A stretch of DNA of 10,395 bases from positions 1-10,395 of the forward strand of contig RKRX01000110.1 in NCBI GenBank assembly GCA_007571185.1, given 5' to 3'. This document shows, one piece after another, positions 1 through 7,268 of this stretch. A program made the position numbers and the translations under genes. The DNA comes from Oceanicaulis sp. (GTDB taxonomy: Bacteria > Pseudomonadota > Alphaproteobacteria > Caulobacterales > Maricaulaceae). How positions within the stretch are numbered: position 1 is the stretch's first letter; each line of letters opens with the position of its first letter. Under the pieces are notes generated by a model. It was not told where the DNA came from, did not search any database, and was given only the letters and a program-made list of their open reading frames with translations.

Positions 1-1
1 G

Positions 2-1018
2 ATCATGATTGACGGGCAGGAATACTATCTGCGCCCGATGAACTGTCCGCACCACCACATGATCTATTCCCATGACCAATGGTCCTATCGTGATTTGCCG
101 GTGCGCCTGACCGAGTATGGTCAGGTGTATCGCCATGAAGCCTCGGGCGGTTTGTCCGGTCTGATGCGTGTGCGGGGGTTCTGTCAGAATGATGCGCACA
201 TCTATTGCCGTCCCGATCAGGCTGGGGCCGAATTCCTGGCTGTGATGCACATGCATGCCGATTATTACCGGTTGTTCGGCATTGAAGATTTCTGGATGCG
301 TCTGTCCCTGCCGGACATGGATGATCTGGAGAAATACATTGATGACGCAGAAGGCTGGAAAACCGCACTGGATATTCTGAAAGCGGCGATGGATGAATCC
401 GGTTATCCGTACACGGAGGTGGAGGGCGAGGCCGCTTTCTATGGCCCGAAAGTGGACTTCATGGTAAAATCAGTGGTGGGAACCGAATACGCCATCTCCA
501 CCAACCAGCTCGACTTTGTGGCCGCCCAGCGCTTCAATCTTGTCTACACGGCCCATGATGGTTCAAGGCGACCGGTCTACGTGATCCACCGCGCGCCTTT
601 GGGCAGCCATGAGCGCTTTGTGGCCTTTTTGATTGAGCATTATGCGGGCAAGTTCCCGACCTGGTTGAGTCCGGTTCAGGCCATGGTGATCCCGATTGCA
701 GATCGCCATGAATCCTACGCCCGGACAGTGAAGGACCACCTGCACGTGTCTGAAGTGGATACGGTGAACACTGGAATACGCGCTGAGGCGGATTTCGCTT
801 CCGATCGCATGCAGAAGAAAATCCGCAACGCTCAGACTCGCCAGATACCCTACATGCTGGTGGTAGGGGACGCTGAGGCGGAAAAAGGTGAGGTCGCTGT
901 CCGTCATCGCGACCACGGTGATCTGGGCGCGATGACGCCTGACGCTCTGATCGCCCGCATCGCCAGAGAACAATCAGATCGTGCAGATCTGCCGGCCGCC
1001 GGGTTCAGAACGGTCTGA
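2..1018 (+). CDS. thrS: Threonyl-tRNA synthetase, C-terminal part (5' end outside window)
   Basis: This cytoplasmic class II aminoacyl-tRNA synthetase charges tRNA-Thr with threonine. The frame is open from the first bases, so the gene starts upstream. About 338 residues are visible, against roughly 640 for full-length bacterial enzymes; the N-terminal TGS and editing domains are missing from view. Numbering from the ATG at position 5, the catalytic core shows the class II motif 2 region (YRHEASGGLSGLMRVRGF, residues 42-59) and motif 3 (HRAPLGSHERF, 195-205). The three zinc ligands expected for ThrRS are recognisable as Cys14 (PMNCP), His65 (NDAHIY) and His195 (IHRAPLG). The C-terminal anticodon-binding domain starts near residue 222 (SPVQAMVIPI) and includes the typical IPYMLVVGDAEAEKGEVAVR stretch. 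The segment before motif 3 reads EYAISTNQLDF, where E. coli has a WQCGTVQLDF-type sequence, so this is a divergent subtype. The gene ends in a 14-bp overlap with the convergent RND gene. Confidence 0.95.
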   Translation: MMIDGQEYYLRPMNCPHHHMIYSHDQWSYRDLPVRLTEYGQVYRHEASGGLSGLMRVRGFCQNDAHIYCRPDQAGAEFLAVMHMHADYYRLFGIEDFWMRLSLPDMDDLEKYIDDAEGWKTALDILKAAMDESGYPYTEVEGEAAFYGPKVDFMVKSVVGTEYAISTNQLDFVAAQRFNLVYTAHDGSRRPVYVIHRAPLGSHERFVAFLIEHYAGKFPTWLSPVQAMVIPIADRHESYARTVKDHLHVSEVDTVNTGIRAEADFASDRMQKKIRNAQTRQIPYMLVVGDAEAEKGEVAVRHRDHGDLGAMTPDALIARIAREQSDRADLPAAGFRTV

Positions 1019-4000
1019 ATATTGCAAGCAAGATCAGACCGAGAACCAACCCGCCCACGGTCACCGGGCGGGTCGCGGGGGAGTTGCGCACATCGTCCAC
1101 GATGAGCACCAGCGCTGGAAGCAGTGTCACGATGGCAACGGAGGCGAAGAGCAGTCCCGTACCCAGAGACACTACCATAGGCGCCAGAAACTGTGCCTGT
1201 GGGCTCTGCTCGGAAATGATCGGCAATAGCCCCAGAACGGTGGTCAAGGTGGTGATCAGAATCGGTCGAAAACGACGGCTGGCGGCTTCGGCAATGGCGT
1301 CCGCAGGGCGCATGCCTCGCTCGGCCATATTGAGATTATAGCGGTCGATTAAAATAATGGAGGCGTTCACCACTACGCCTGAGAGCGCCACCATCCCGAA
1401 AATGGATGGAAAGGACAGTGCATAACCCATCAGAAAATGGCCCAGTATCGCCCCGCCGATACCGAACGGGATGGCGATAAGGATGATCAGGGGTTGGATA
1501 TAGCTGCGTAGCTGGGTAGCGAGCAGGGTGTACATGACGATCAGGGCGATGAGCAGGCCACGGCTTAGACTGGAGAAATCCTCGGCCTGTTCCCGACCTT
1601 CCCCTTCCAGTTCCCAGCGCAATTCGGGCCAGGTGGAGGCCAGTTCGGGCAGGAGAGTGGTTTCCACCTGTTGGCGGATCTGGTTTGGAGTGACCAGAGC
1701 TTCGTTCACATCGGCGGTGATTTCCACAGTCCGTCGTCCATCAGTGCGCTCAATCCGGGTAAAGCTGCGGGTTTCATGAATCGTGGCCGCTACGTTCAGG
1801 GGCAGGGTTTGATTGTCGCTGGTGCGAATCCGCAGATTGTCGATATCGCCGAGACTAGCGCGATCTTCCTGTGGGTAACGGATATAGACCCGTACTTCAT
1901 CCGAACCGCGCTGGATGCGTTGCACCTCTTCACCGAAGAAGGCCTGGCGCACCTGCCGGGCGATGGTGCGGGAGGTGAGTCCCGCCGCTTCGCCCGCCGG
2001 GGTGATGGAGAAGTTTAGCTGCCGCTTGCCCCGGTCAAGCCCGTCCCTGATTTCGGCCACGCCATCCAGTTCGGCCAACCCGATGGCCAGACGGCGCGCA
2101 GCGGCCTCCAGCGCCTCACTGTCAGGATGGGTCAGTTCATAGGCGATATCGGCTTCCTGCGGCCCGGCTGAAGAGACAACGGAAAGTTGCTCCACGCCGG
2201 GTAGATCACCTGTACGTTCACGCCACAGCGCTTCCAGTTCGGAAGAACTGAGGGTGCGGATCGAGGCGGGGGTAAGTCGGATGATGATCTGGGACAGGTT
2301 GGAGGAGATTGTGGTGACCGAACTTGAACCGGGTCCATCGAACAGGGAGGTGCGCCCGCCGATCGTGCTCTCTATCGACTCAATCACGGGCTGGTTCTGC
2401 CCGGCGTATTCGGCCTGAAGAGCCTCGGCCGCTGCGATCATCTGTTCGGCGGCGGCGCGGGTGGCGCTGAAGGGTGAGCCATCGGGCAAGCTGATATCGG
2501 CGGTGATCTCTTCGGCTTCTATAGAGGGGAAGAAAATGAAACGAACCACGCCGGTGGCGGCCAAGGATATCAAGGCGACAAGTATGACAATGCCGGCGGC
2601 AGCCACTAGATAACGCATACGAGCTGCACGGTGCGCCCAGTTGTTGACCGGACCGGCGGCGAAGGCCGTCAGATATCTGGCCACGCGATTCTGGATAGCC
2701 GCCAGCGGGCCTCTGGACCAGGCGTGGCCATGGGCGAGATGTGCGGGCAGTATGAAAAAAGCTTCCACCAACGAAATCGCCAAGATGCAGATGACCACTA
2801 TGGGGATGGGCCGACTGATTTCACCGAAGGTTCCACCTGAGAAGATCAGCGGCCCGAAGGCTGCCATGGTGGTCAGAACGCCGACCAGAACCGGTGCGGC
2901 CACACCGGTGACCCCGGCAATGGCGGCTTCTTCGCCTGTACGGCCCTTGTGGCGTTCACGGTCGGTGTTCTCTCCCACCACAATGGCGTCATCCACCACA
3001 ATGCCCAGCACCACGATCAGACCGAACGTGGTGATGAAGTTCAAGGTCACGCCTGCTGCTCCAAACAAAGCAAATCCGCCTAGGAAGGAAATAGGCACAC
3101 CCATGGCGACCCAGAAAGCCAGGCGCAGGTCCAGGACCAGAACCAGCAGTATGAAGACGAGGGTGAAGCCCAGGATGGCGTTGCGGGCCAGTAGTGAGAG
3201 ACGATCTTGGAACACCTGGCTATTATCAACGGCGAGTTCCATTTCGATCCTTGGCGGCATGCGAAGGGTCTCCACGAAGTCAACCGCGGCGTTGCGCACG
3301 CTCAGAAGATCCTCGGCGCCGCGGGTCTGCACATCAACGAAAACTGCCGGATGTCCGTTGAACGTGCTGATCAGCGGCTCCTGCTGGAAGCCATCTGTAA
3401 TGACGGCTACATCACCTAGACGCACCCGGGCTCCGGTCCGGGATGCGCGCAGAATGATATCCTCGAACTCCGCGCCGGTTTCTCTTCGCGCGTCGGTGCG
3501 CAGCAGGATTTCACCTGCACGAGTGCGGATATCACCGCCTGACAGGTCCACTGAGGCGTCCTGGAGCGCATCCGCCACTTCGGTAAAGCGCAATCCATAG
3601 GCGCGTAGATCGTTCTCGGAGACAGCGATGGAAATTTCGCGTTCACGCACTCCTCGCAGCTGGACAGTGGAAATTCCGTCCTGCGCCAGAAGATCCCGTC
3701 TGATCCGGGCGCCGACGTCCCGCAATGCCGTTTCGCCGACATTGCCGGTCAAAGCGAAGGACACAATCGTGCTGAGAGGTTGTGGGACGCGGATTCGGGG
3801 TTGCTCGGCGTCGGCGGGGGGAAAATCAGCCAGTGCGCTGACAGCAGTCTCCACATCGTCTTTGACGGTCTGGGCATCGGCGAAATTTTTGAGCTCAACG
3901 GTGACCGTGCCGCGGTTTTCTGAGGCTGTTGAACGTACGCGATCAACGCCGTCCAGGCCCAGAACCGCTTCTTCCACTCGACGGGTGATGGCCTCTTCCA

Positions 4001-4226
4001 CCTCCTCCGGTGTGGCGCCGGGATAGAACACCGAAATCTGAACCGAACGCGGTTGCAAGGTGGGGAACACCTCGGTCTTCATAGTCAGGGCAGTAAGGGC
4101 GCCGCCGATCAGAAGCAGCAGCATCAACAGGTTGGCGGCCACCGGATTGTGCACGAACCAGGCGATCAGCCCGCGCGCCGGCCACCCTGAATGAGCTGAT
4201 GGCGCAAGATGCGGCGATGGGCCCAT
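1005..4226 (-). CDS. RND-family efflux pump, inner-membrane permease (AcrB/AcrD/AcrF type)
   Basis: This is a proton-driven inner-membrane pump that exports hydrophobic compounds with a membrane-fusion partner and an outer-membrane channel. Its 1073 residues match the size of the AcrB family. The first membrane helix (about 28-48) is followed by the large periplasmic porter domain. The TM4 proton-relay pair is visible as Asp412-Asp413 in GIVVDDAIVVGEN. The TM10 counterpart reads GVVVNASIILID (Asn954), so the AcrB-type Lys is absent; other subgroups also lack it. After TM12 (about 1024-1044) there is an additional hydrophobic stretch at about 1054-1071 (VTVGGLVLGLILLAIF), which would be a thirteenth membrane segment and is unusual for this family. 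The ATG lies 2 bp after the stop of the fusion-protein gene, with a GGGAG ribosome binding site inside that gene's end, so translation is probably coupled. The substrate cannot be told from the sequence. Confidence 0.93.
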   Translation of the reverse strand: MGPSPHLAPSAHSGWPARGLIAWFVHNPVAANLLMLLLLIGGALTALTMKTEVFPTLQPRSVQISVFYPGATPEEVEEAITRRVEEAVLGLDGVDRVRSTASENRGTVTVELKNFADAQTVKDDVETAVSALADFPPADAEQPRIRVPQPLSTIVSFALTGNVGETALRDVGARIRRDLLAQDGISTVQLRGVREREISIAVSENDLRAYGLRFTEVADALQDASVDLSGGDIRTRAGEILLRTDARRETGAEFEDIILRASRTGARVRLGDVAVITDGFQQEPLISTFNGHPAVFVDVQTRGAEDLLSVRNAAVDFVETLRMPPRIEMELAVDNSQVFQDRLSLLARNAILGFTLVFILLVLVLDLRLAFWVAMGVPISFLGGFALFGAAGVTLNFITTFGLIVVLGIVVDDAIVVGENTDRERHKGRTGEEAAIAGVTGVAAPVLVGVLTTMAAFGPLIFSGGTFGEISRPIPIVVICILAISLVEAFFILPAHLAHGHAWSRGPLAAIQNRVARYLTAFAAGPVNNWAHRAARMRYLVAAAGIVILVALISLAATGVVRFIFFPSIEAEEITADISLPDGSPFSATRAAAEQMIAAAEALQAEYAGQNQPVIESIESTIGGRTSLFDGPGSSSVTTISSNLSQIIIRLTPASIRTLSSSELEALWRERTGDLPGVEQLSVVSSAGPQEADIAYELTHPDSEALEAAARRLAIGLAELDGVAEIRDGLDRGKRQLNFSITPAGEAAGLTSRTIARQVRQAFFGEEVQRIQRGSDEVRVYIRYPQEDRASLGDIDNLRIRTSDNQTLPLNVAATIHETRSFTRIERTDGRRTVEITADVNEALVTPNQIRQQVETTLLPELASTWPELRWELEGEGREQAEDFSSLSRGLLIALIVMYTLLATQLRSYIQPLIILIAIPFGIGGAILGHFLMGYALSFPSIFGMVALSGVVVNASIILIDRYNLNMAERGMRPADAIAEAASRRFRPILITTLTTVLGLLPIISEQSPQAQFLAPMVVSLGTGLLFASVAIVTLLPALVLIVDDVRNSPATRPVTVGGLVLGLILLAIFRPF

Positions 4227-4228
4227 GC

Positions 4229-5398
4229 TCAGTTCTCCCGGGCAGACAGGATCCGGGCGGGCCGGCCCAGCGCCGATTCAGGCACAGGGGTAACGACCAC
4301 GCCTTCGCCTGTATCGAACGGGGTAACGATGACCGCGCTACGTGGTCGGTCAAGGACATTGACGCGCACTTCGTTGATGTCGCCATCGCGCACGATGCGC
4401 ACCGTATTGAGGCCGACGAGGGCTTCTTCCGGCAAAGCCATAACTGCGTTCATGTGCGGCCCGGTGATATCCACCTCGATAAACTGTCCCGGTCGCAAGG
4501 CCGTGATTTGACCGGGCGTGATGAACAGGTCGATGAAGCGGGTGCGGTCGTCCAAGATCGCACCTTCGCGATCAATCGTCGCGTCCAGAACCTGCCCGGT
4601 TTCGGTGATGCTGAGTCGGGCGTTTCGTCCTTGGGCTCCGTCCAGTCGAGCCAGGTCGGCGGGCGGTATGGGCGCGACGACTTCCAGTCGGGCGCTGTCA
4701 TAGACGGCGCCATAGCTTTGTCCCGCAGCAACGAGTTGACCGATCTCAATCTGGCTATCGATCACGCGGCCGTCAAAGGGAAATTGGATCCGGGTGCGCT
4801 CAAGATTGAGCTGAGCTTGGGCAAGGTCGGCCTGTGCTGATGTCAGGCGAGCTCGGGCGGCGAGCAATTGCGGTTCGCGCGCCGCCAGAGGCGTGATCTC
4901 GCGATCGGGGTATTCCCGCCTCCATTCAACCCGGTTGATCGCCGCTTCCGCCTCGAGTTGGTCCAGGGCGCTTTGTGCATCGGCAACCGCTGCACCCGCC
5001 CGCGCTACGGCGATTTCATAATCGTGCGGGTCGATTTCAAACAGGATTTCACCAGCGTTGAATCGGGCGCCAGTGCGGACATTCTCTGACAGGGCCATCA
5101 CGCGGCCGCTCACCTGCGGGGTCAACGCCACATTGGCGCGCGCCGCCACGGTCCCGGTCAGCGTCACGGTGACGGCATGGCTGGTGGTGCGAGGCTGGAC
5201 AAGCTCAACCGGGACGGTGTTCCGGTCCGGCGCGGGGGCGGGAGCGTTTTCTCTACCCGAGGAGAGCACGACCGTTAGAAACAGCGCCAGAGCGATGACG
5301 CCAGCGATGGCGCCGATTTGAAGCCATCCGATCCATGCTTTGTCCGGCGCTACGCCCTGCTTGGAGTTGTCAGCGTCCATCTCGGCGGTTTCCTGCAT
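4229..5398 (-). CDS. RND efflux membrane-fusion protein (periplasmic adaptor, HlyD/AcrA type)
   Basis: This adaptor links the inner-membrane RND pump to an outer-membrane channel across the periplasm. The 389 residues show the expected order: a short cytoplasmic N-terminus; one membrane anchor at about 25-46 instead of a lipoprotein signal; the first lipoyl half (about 79-125, with PQVSGRVMALSENVRTGARF); an alanine- and glutamate-rich alpha-helical hairpin (about 126-198); the second lipoyl half (about 200-232, RIQFPFDGRVIDSQIEIGQL); then the beta-barrel and membrane-proximal domains, including RPGQFIEVDI. Two start codons are possible. The annotated ATG at 5398 has only a weak ribosome binding site; an in-frame ATG at 5380 (residue 7) is preceded by AGGAAA and is equally plausible. 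It sits 22 bp after the PiT-like gene and 2 bp before the pump gene, so it is the middle member of a three-gene operon. Confidence 0.92.
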   Translation of the reverse strand: MQETAEMDADNSKQGVAPDKAWIGWLQIGAIAGVIALALFLTVVLSSGRENAPAPAPDRNTVPVELVQPRTTSHAVTVTLTGTVAARANVALTPQVSGRVMALSENVRTGARFNAGEILFEIDPHDYEIAVARAGAAVADAQSALDQLEAEAAINRVEWRREYPDREITPLAAREPQLLAARARLTSAQADLAQAQLNLERTRIQFPFDGRVIDSQIEIGQLVAAGQSYGAVYDSARLEVVAPIPPADLARLDGAQGRNARLSITETGQVLDATIDREGAILDDRTRFIDLFITPGQITALRPGQFIEVDITGPHMNAVMALPEEALVGLNTVRIVRDGDINEVRVNVLDRPRSAVIVTPFDTGEGVVVTPVPESALGRPARILSAREN

Positions 5399-5420
5399 CA
5401 GGTCTGTTCCAGTTCAAGGC

Positions 5421-6698
5421 TTATTCAGCCCCGGTTTCCGATGTTTGTTCAGTTTCTGTGGCGCCAAAACCCAGAGCTTCGCCCAGATCGGGCAATTCGC
5501 CGGTGGCGATGAAAGGCAAGCCTAGCGCCATGACTACAGAGACAACCAGCCCGATACCGGCGCGGGTCGCGTCGGCGAAGACGTCAAGGGCGGCTTCCCG
5601 CATGCCGCGTAACCTAGCGATGACCGAGATCGCCAGCTCACGCCCGGCCAGAAGGCCCAGGAACACCCAGGTGGTGCTCATGGGGATATCGTTGATCTCT
5701 TTGAAAATCATCAGGATGATGCCGAAGGAGAAATCTATAACGGTTGCCGCGCGCACGTCCACGGTATTGGTTTTGGACAGAACAATTTTCTGGATTTCAC
5801 CACCGCGTGCGGCAAGGATCAGAGCGTGAAGACCCAACATCAGCACGGTGGCGAAGATCAGAAGGCTGATGGAAAAGGTTACGGTGACATCGCCGCTTGC
5901 CGGATCGGTCACGGTCACGCGCGGCAGGTAGACGAAAATGTTCGCCAGATCCTGCATCAGCCATTGCGACCATAGAAAGCCGGTGGACAGCCATTGCATG
6001 ACGAACCAGGTGTTGAAACGGCGCGTAGCAAGGGCGATCACGACACTGCCCGCGACCACTGCGCCTGCGGCGAGCCAATCGACATTGGCCAGATCAGGCG
6101 CGATCGGACCATTGACCAAAAGGTAGACCAGAACCGCGCTCAAAATAGCGACGCCGGGAATATGCCAGCCGGGTGCGTGGTGATCGTCCACTTCGGTTCT
6201 GGAGACCCAGACCTCGAACACACGAGAAATGATCACAAACAGTACCGCCCCGGCGCCGAAGGCGACCATATAGCCCAGAAGAGACTTGATCATCATGCCG
6301 CCCAGCACGCCCGCGGTGGCCGCGCCTCCGGTCAGGGTGAAGATCGTCAGCACCAGGAAGGTGGTGGAAACGGGAATGCCCAACCGGGTCAAAATCAAAA
6401 GCGCCAGCGGCGGCAGAACATGCCACCATTGAATGCCGGTTTCGGGGTAGGGAATGCGGTTGAGTCGATCAAAGGCGATGTCGCCGTCATAGGCGAACCA
6501 GCCATAAAGCATGACCGCCACGATGATGGAGGCCGCAAAAGCCCACAGCACCAGCCATGGACGTTTGGAGTTGGAGGCCAAGAAAGTGCCCAGGGTCTGA
6601 ATCACATCGTTGGCGACGATTGCATACGCAGCAAGCATGAAACCGATGAGCGCGAAAAACGGCACGCCGAATACGCCGAACTGACCAAACTCAGACAT
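5421..6698 (-). CDS. Polytopic membrane protein, divergent PiT (inorganic phosphate transporter)-like
   Basis: This 425-residue protein has about ten hydrophobic segments. I read it as a distant member of the PiT sodium- or proton-coupled phosphate permease family because the family's two inverted-repeat signatures appear twice, in order. The first half has AIVANDVIQTLGTF (Asn30-Asp31, like the PiT GANDVANAxGT motif) and RLGIPVSTTF (106-114, like GxPVSTTH). The second half has WLMQDLANIFVYLP (246-259, Asp250) and INDIPMSTTWVFLGLLAG (336-352). The usual final His of PVSTTH is Phe in one copy and Trp in the other, and the second motif has Gln-Asp in place of Asn-Asp, so phosphate may not be the substrate. 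It probably heads an operon with the RND adaptor and pump genes. The ATG at 6698 has an AGGG ribosome binding site about 8 bases upstream. Fold assignment is inference from motifs; a generic unknown membrane protein is the alternative. Confidence 0.72.
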   Translation of the reverse strand: MSEFGQFGVFGVPFFALIGFMLAAYAIVANDVIQTLGTFLASNSKRPWLVLWAFAASIIVAVMLYGWFAYDGDIAFDRLNRIPYPETGIQWWHVLPPLALLILTRLGIPVSTTFLVLTIFTLTGGAATAGVLGGMMIKSLLGYMVAFGAGAVLFVIISRVFEVWVSRTEVDDHHAPGWHIPGVAILSAVLVYLLVNGPIAPDLANVDWLAAGAVVAGSVVIALATRRFNTWFVMQWLSTGFLWSQWLMQDLANIFVYLPRVTVTDPASGDVTVTFSISLLIFATVLMLGLHALILAARGGEIQKIVLSKTNTVDVRAATVIDFSFGIILMIFKEINDIPMSTTWVFLGLLAGRELAISVIARLRGMREAALDVFADATRAGIGLVVSVVMALGLPFIATGELPDLGEALGFGATETEQTSETGAE

Positions 6699-6723
6699 GA
6701 TAAACCCTGTCTCTCAGAACCGC

Positions 6724-6739
6724 TCACAGCGCCCTGTGA
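6724..6739. promoter_or_regulatory. Perfect inverted repeat TCACAG-N4-CTGTGA in operon leader
   Basis: A perfect 6-bp inverted repeat with a 4-bp spacer (CGCC) lies 25 bp upstream of the start codon of the PiT-like gene. CCCTGT recurs at 6705-6710, 6732-6737 and 6740-6745, and the last two extend to a CCCTGTG direct repeat with an 8-bp period. The arrangement could be a repressor operator for the transporter/efflux operon or a small mRNA hairpin near the ribosome binding site. The half-site orientation is opposite to the CRP consensus (TGTGA-N6-TCACA), so I do not call it a CRP site. No regulator gene lies in the window. Confidence 0.35.
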
Positions 6740-6960
6740 CCCTGTGTCAGGCTTCCCGATAGCAAGATCGCGTCCTTGATCAAAGCGAAACTGGCGGTCG
6801 GAGCCGTCAATTTCTTATTTCCGTCACAAATTTTCTATCGAGAACGAACGTCACTTGCAGCGCACGCGGTGTTCGAAGGACACTTTCCGCCACTAGCGGA
6901 AAAACGCAAGTTGCGCCAGCAACCAAAGTCTTTGGGCGGAAACCCCCATAACATGCCCTG
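6740..6960. other. Intergenic region between operon leader and tRNA promoter
   Basis: I see no credible gene here. The frames that cross it run antisense to, or through, the tRNA. The region must hold the promoter of the minus-strand operon. A TTGACG at 6807-6812 read on the minus strand is a possible -35 element, but no convincing -10 follows it. Two structured spots occur: a 7-bp stem TTTCCGC-CACTA-GCGGAAA at 6884-6902, and overlapping small palindromes CGCAA-G-TTGCG (6905-6915) and GTTGC-GCCA-GCAAC (6910-6923). None is followed by a T-run, so they are not typical intrinsic terminators. Confidence 0.5.
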
Positions 6961-6990
6961 TTGCGCCCTGCACCGGGATCGGCGTATAGC
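6961..6990 (+). promoter_or_regulatory. Candidate sigma-70-type promoter of tRNA-Leu
   Basis: TTGCGC (6961-6966) and TATAGC (6985-6990) are separated by 18 bp. The -10 ends 13 bp before the first base of the mature tRNA, which would give a short 5' leader of about 6-8 bases. This is the best promoter-like pair in front of the tRNA, but the -35 box is only a partial match to the consensus. Confidence 0.35.
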
Positions 6991-7003
6991 GTTGAGTGCA
7001 GCG

Positions 7004-7088
7004 GCGGCTGTGGTGGAACTGGTAGACACGCGGGTTTTAGGAGCCCGTTCCTGACGGAGTGGGGGTTCGAGTCCCTCCAGCCGCACCA
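7004..7088 (+). tRNA. tRNA-Leu, anticodon TAG (reads CUA and related CUN codons)
   Basis: This is a complete 85-nt cloverleaf. The acceptor stem is GCGGCTG (7004-7010) paired with CAGCCGC (7078-7084), then discriminator A7085 and an encoded CCA (7086-7088). The anticodon stem CGGGT/GCCCG (7031-7035 and 7043-7047, one G-U pair) encloses the loop TTTAGGA with anticodon TAG at 7038-7040. The long variable arm (7048-7060, TCC/GGA stem) is that of a class II tRNA, as expected for Leu. The T-stem is GGGGG/CCCTC (7061-7065 and 7073-7077) around TTCGAGT. The D-arm carries the usual GGTAGAC. Leucine tRNA genes are frequent integration targets, and the sequence after this one is rearranged. Confidence 0.96.
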
Positions 7089-7268
7089 AGTCTGACCCTG
7101 CACCTGAAAAATCGGACATCTCCAAAAAACCTTCCTGCGGCTAGACACGGGAACTGCCTTGACAGTGTGAGATAAAGATGAAATCCCCTTTGAACAGATG
7201 ACTGAAAACAGTTCTCTTGGAAGACCTCGCTTGCAGTCGAATCACGAAGTCGCCGGAGGAGTCACGGC
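7089..7268 (+). other. Spacer between tRNA-Leu and parC fragment
   Basis: No protein-coding gene is supported here. An exact TTGACA (7159-7164) could be the -35 box of a promoter for the parC fragment, but no good -10 is present at 16-18 bp. The ribosome binding site GGAGGA (7255-7260) lies 8 bases before the parC ATG. AGCCGCA at the tRNA 3' end (7079-7085) can pair with TGCGGCT (7136-7142). Residues 7137-7156 form a tRNA-like segment listed separately. Confidence 0.5.
7137..7156 (+). repeat. Permuted repeat of the tRNA-Leu 5' half
   Basis: This 20-bp stretch is made entirely of three blocks also present in the tRNA-Leu 5' half. GCGGCT (7137-7142) matches 7004-7009, AGACACG (7143-7149) matches 7024-7030, and GGAACTG (7150-7156) matches 7015-7021. 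The last two are in swapped order relative to the tRNA. It may be a scar of a rearranged tRNA duplication or an attachment-site remnant; coincidence cannot be excluded. Confidence 0.4.

Noticed and set aside
1050..1072. GC-rich stem CCCGCCC/GGGCGGG as a thrS terminator
   Set aside because: It lies within the coding end of the RND gene and is not followed by a T-run on either strand.
2641..3600. Long plus-strand open frame (319 codons) opposite the RND gene
   Set aside because: Its translation is low-complexity (Arg-, Ser-, Thr- and Pro-rich) with no family resemblance, and it lies wholly antisense to a clear RND pump; it is a shadow of GC-biased codon usage.
6776..7054. Plus-strand frame running into the tRNA (92 codons)
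   Set aside because: It has no ribosome binding site or domain, and its last 17 codons lie in the tRNA gene.
6807..7148. Minus-strand frames of about 96-113 codons containing LEGLEPP/RDSNPH-like text
   Set aside because: These are translations of the antisense strand of tRNA-Leu, a well-known source of false genes.
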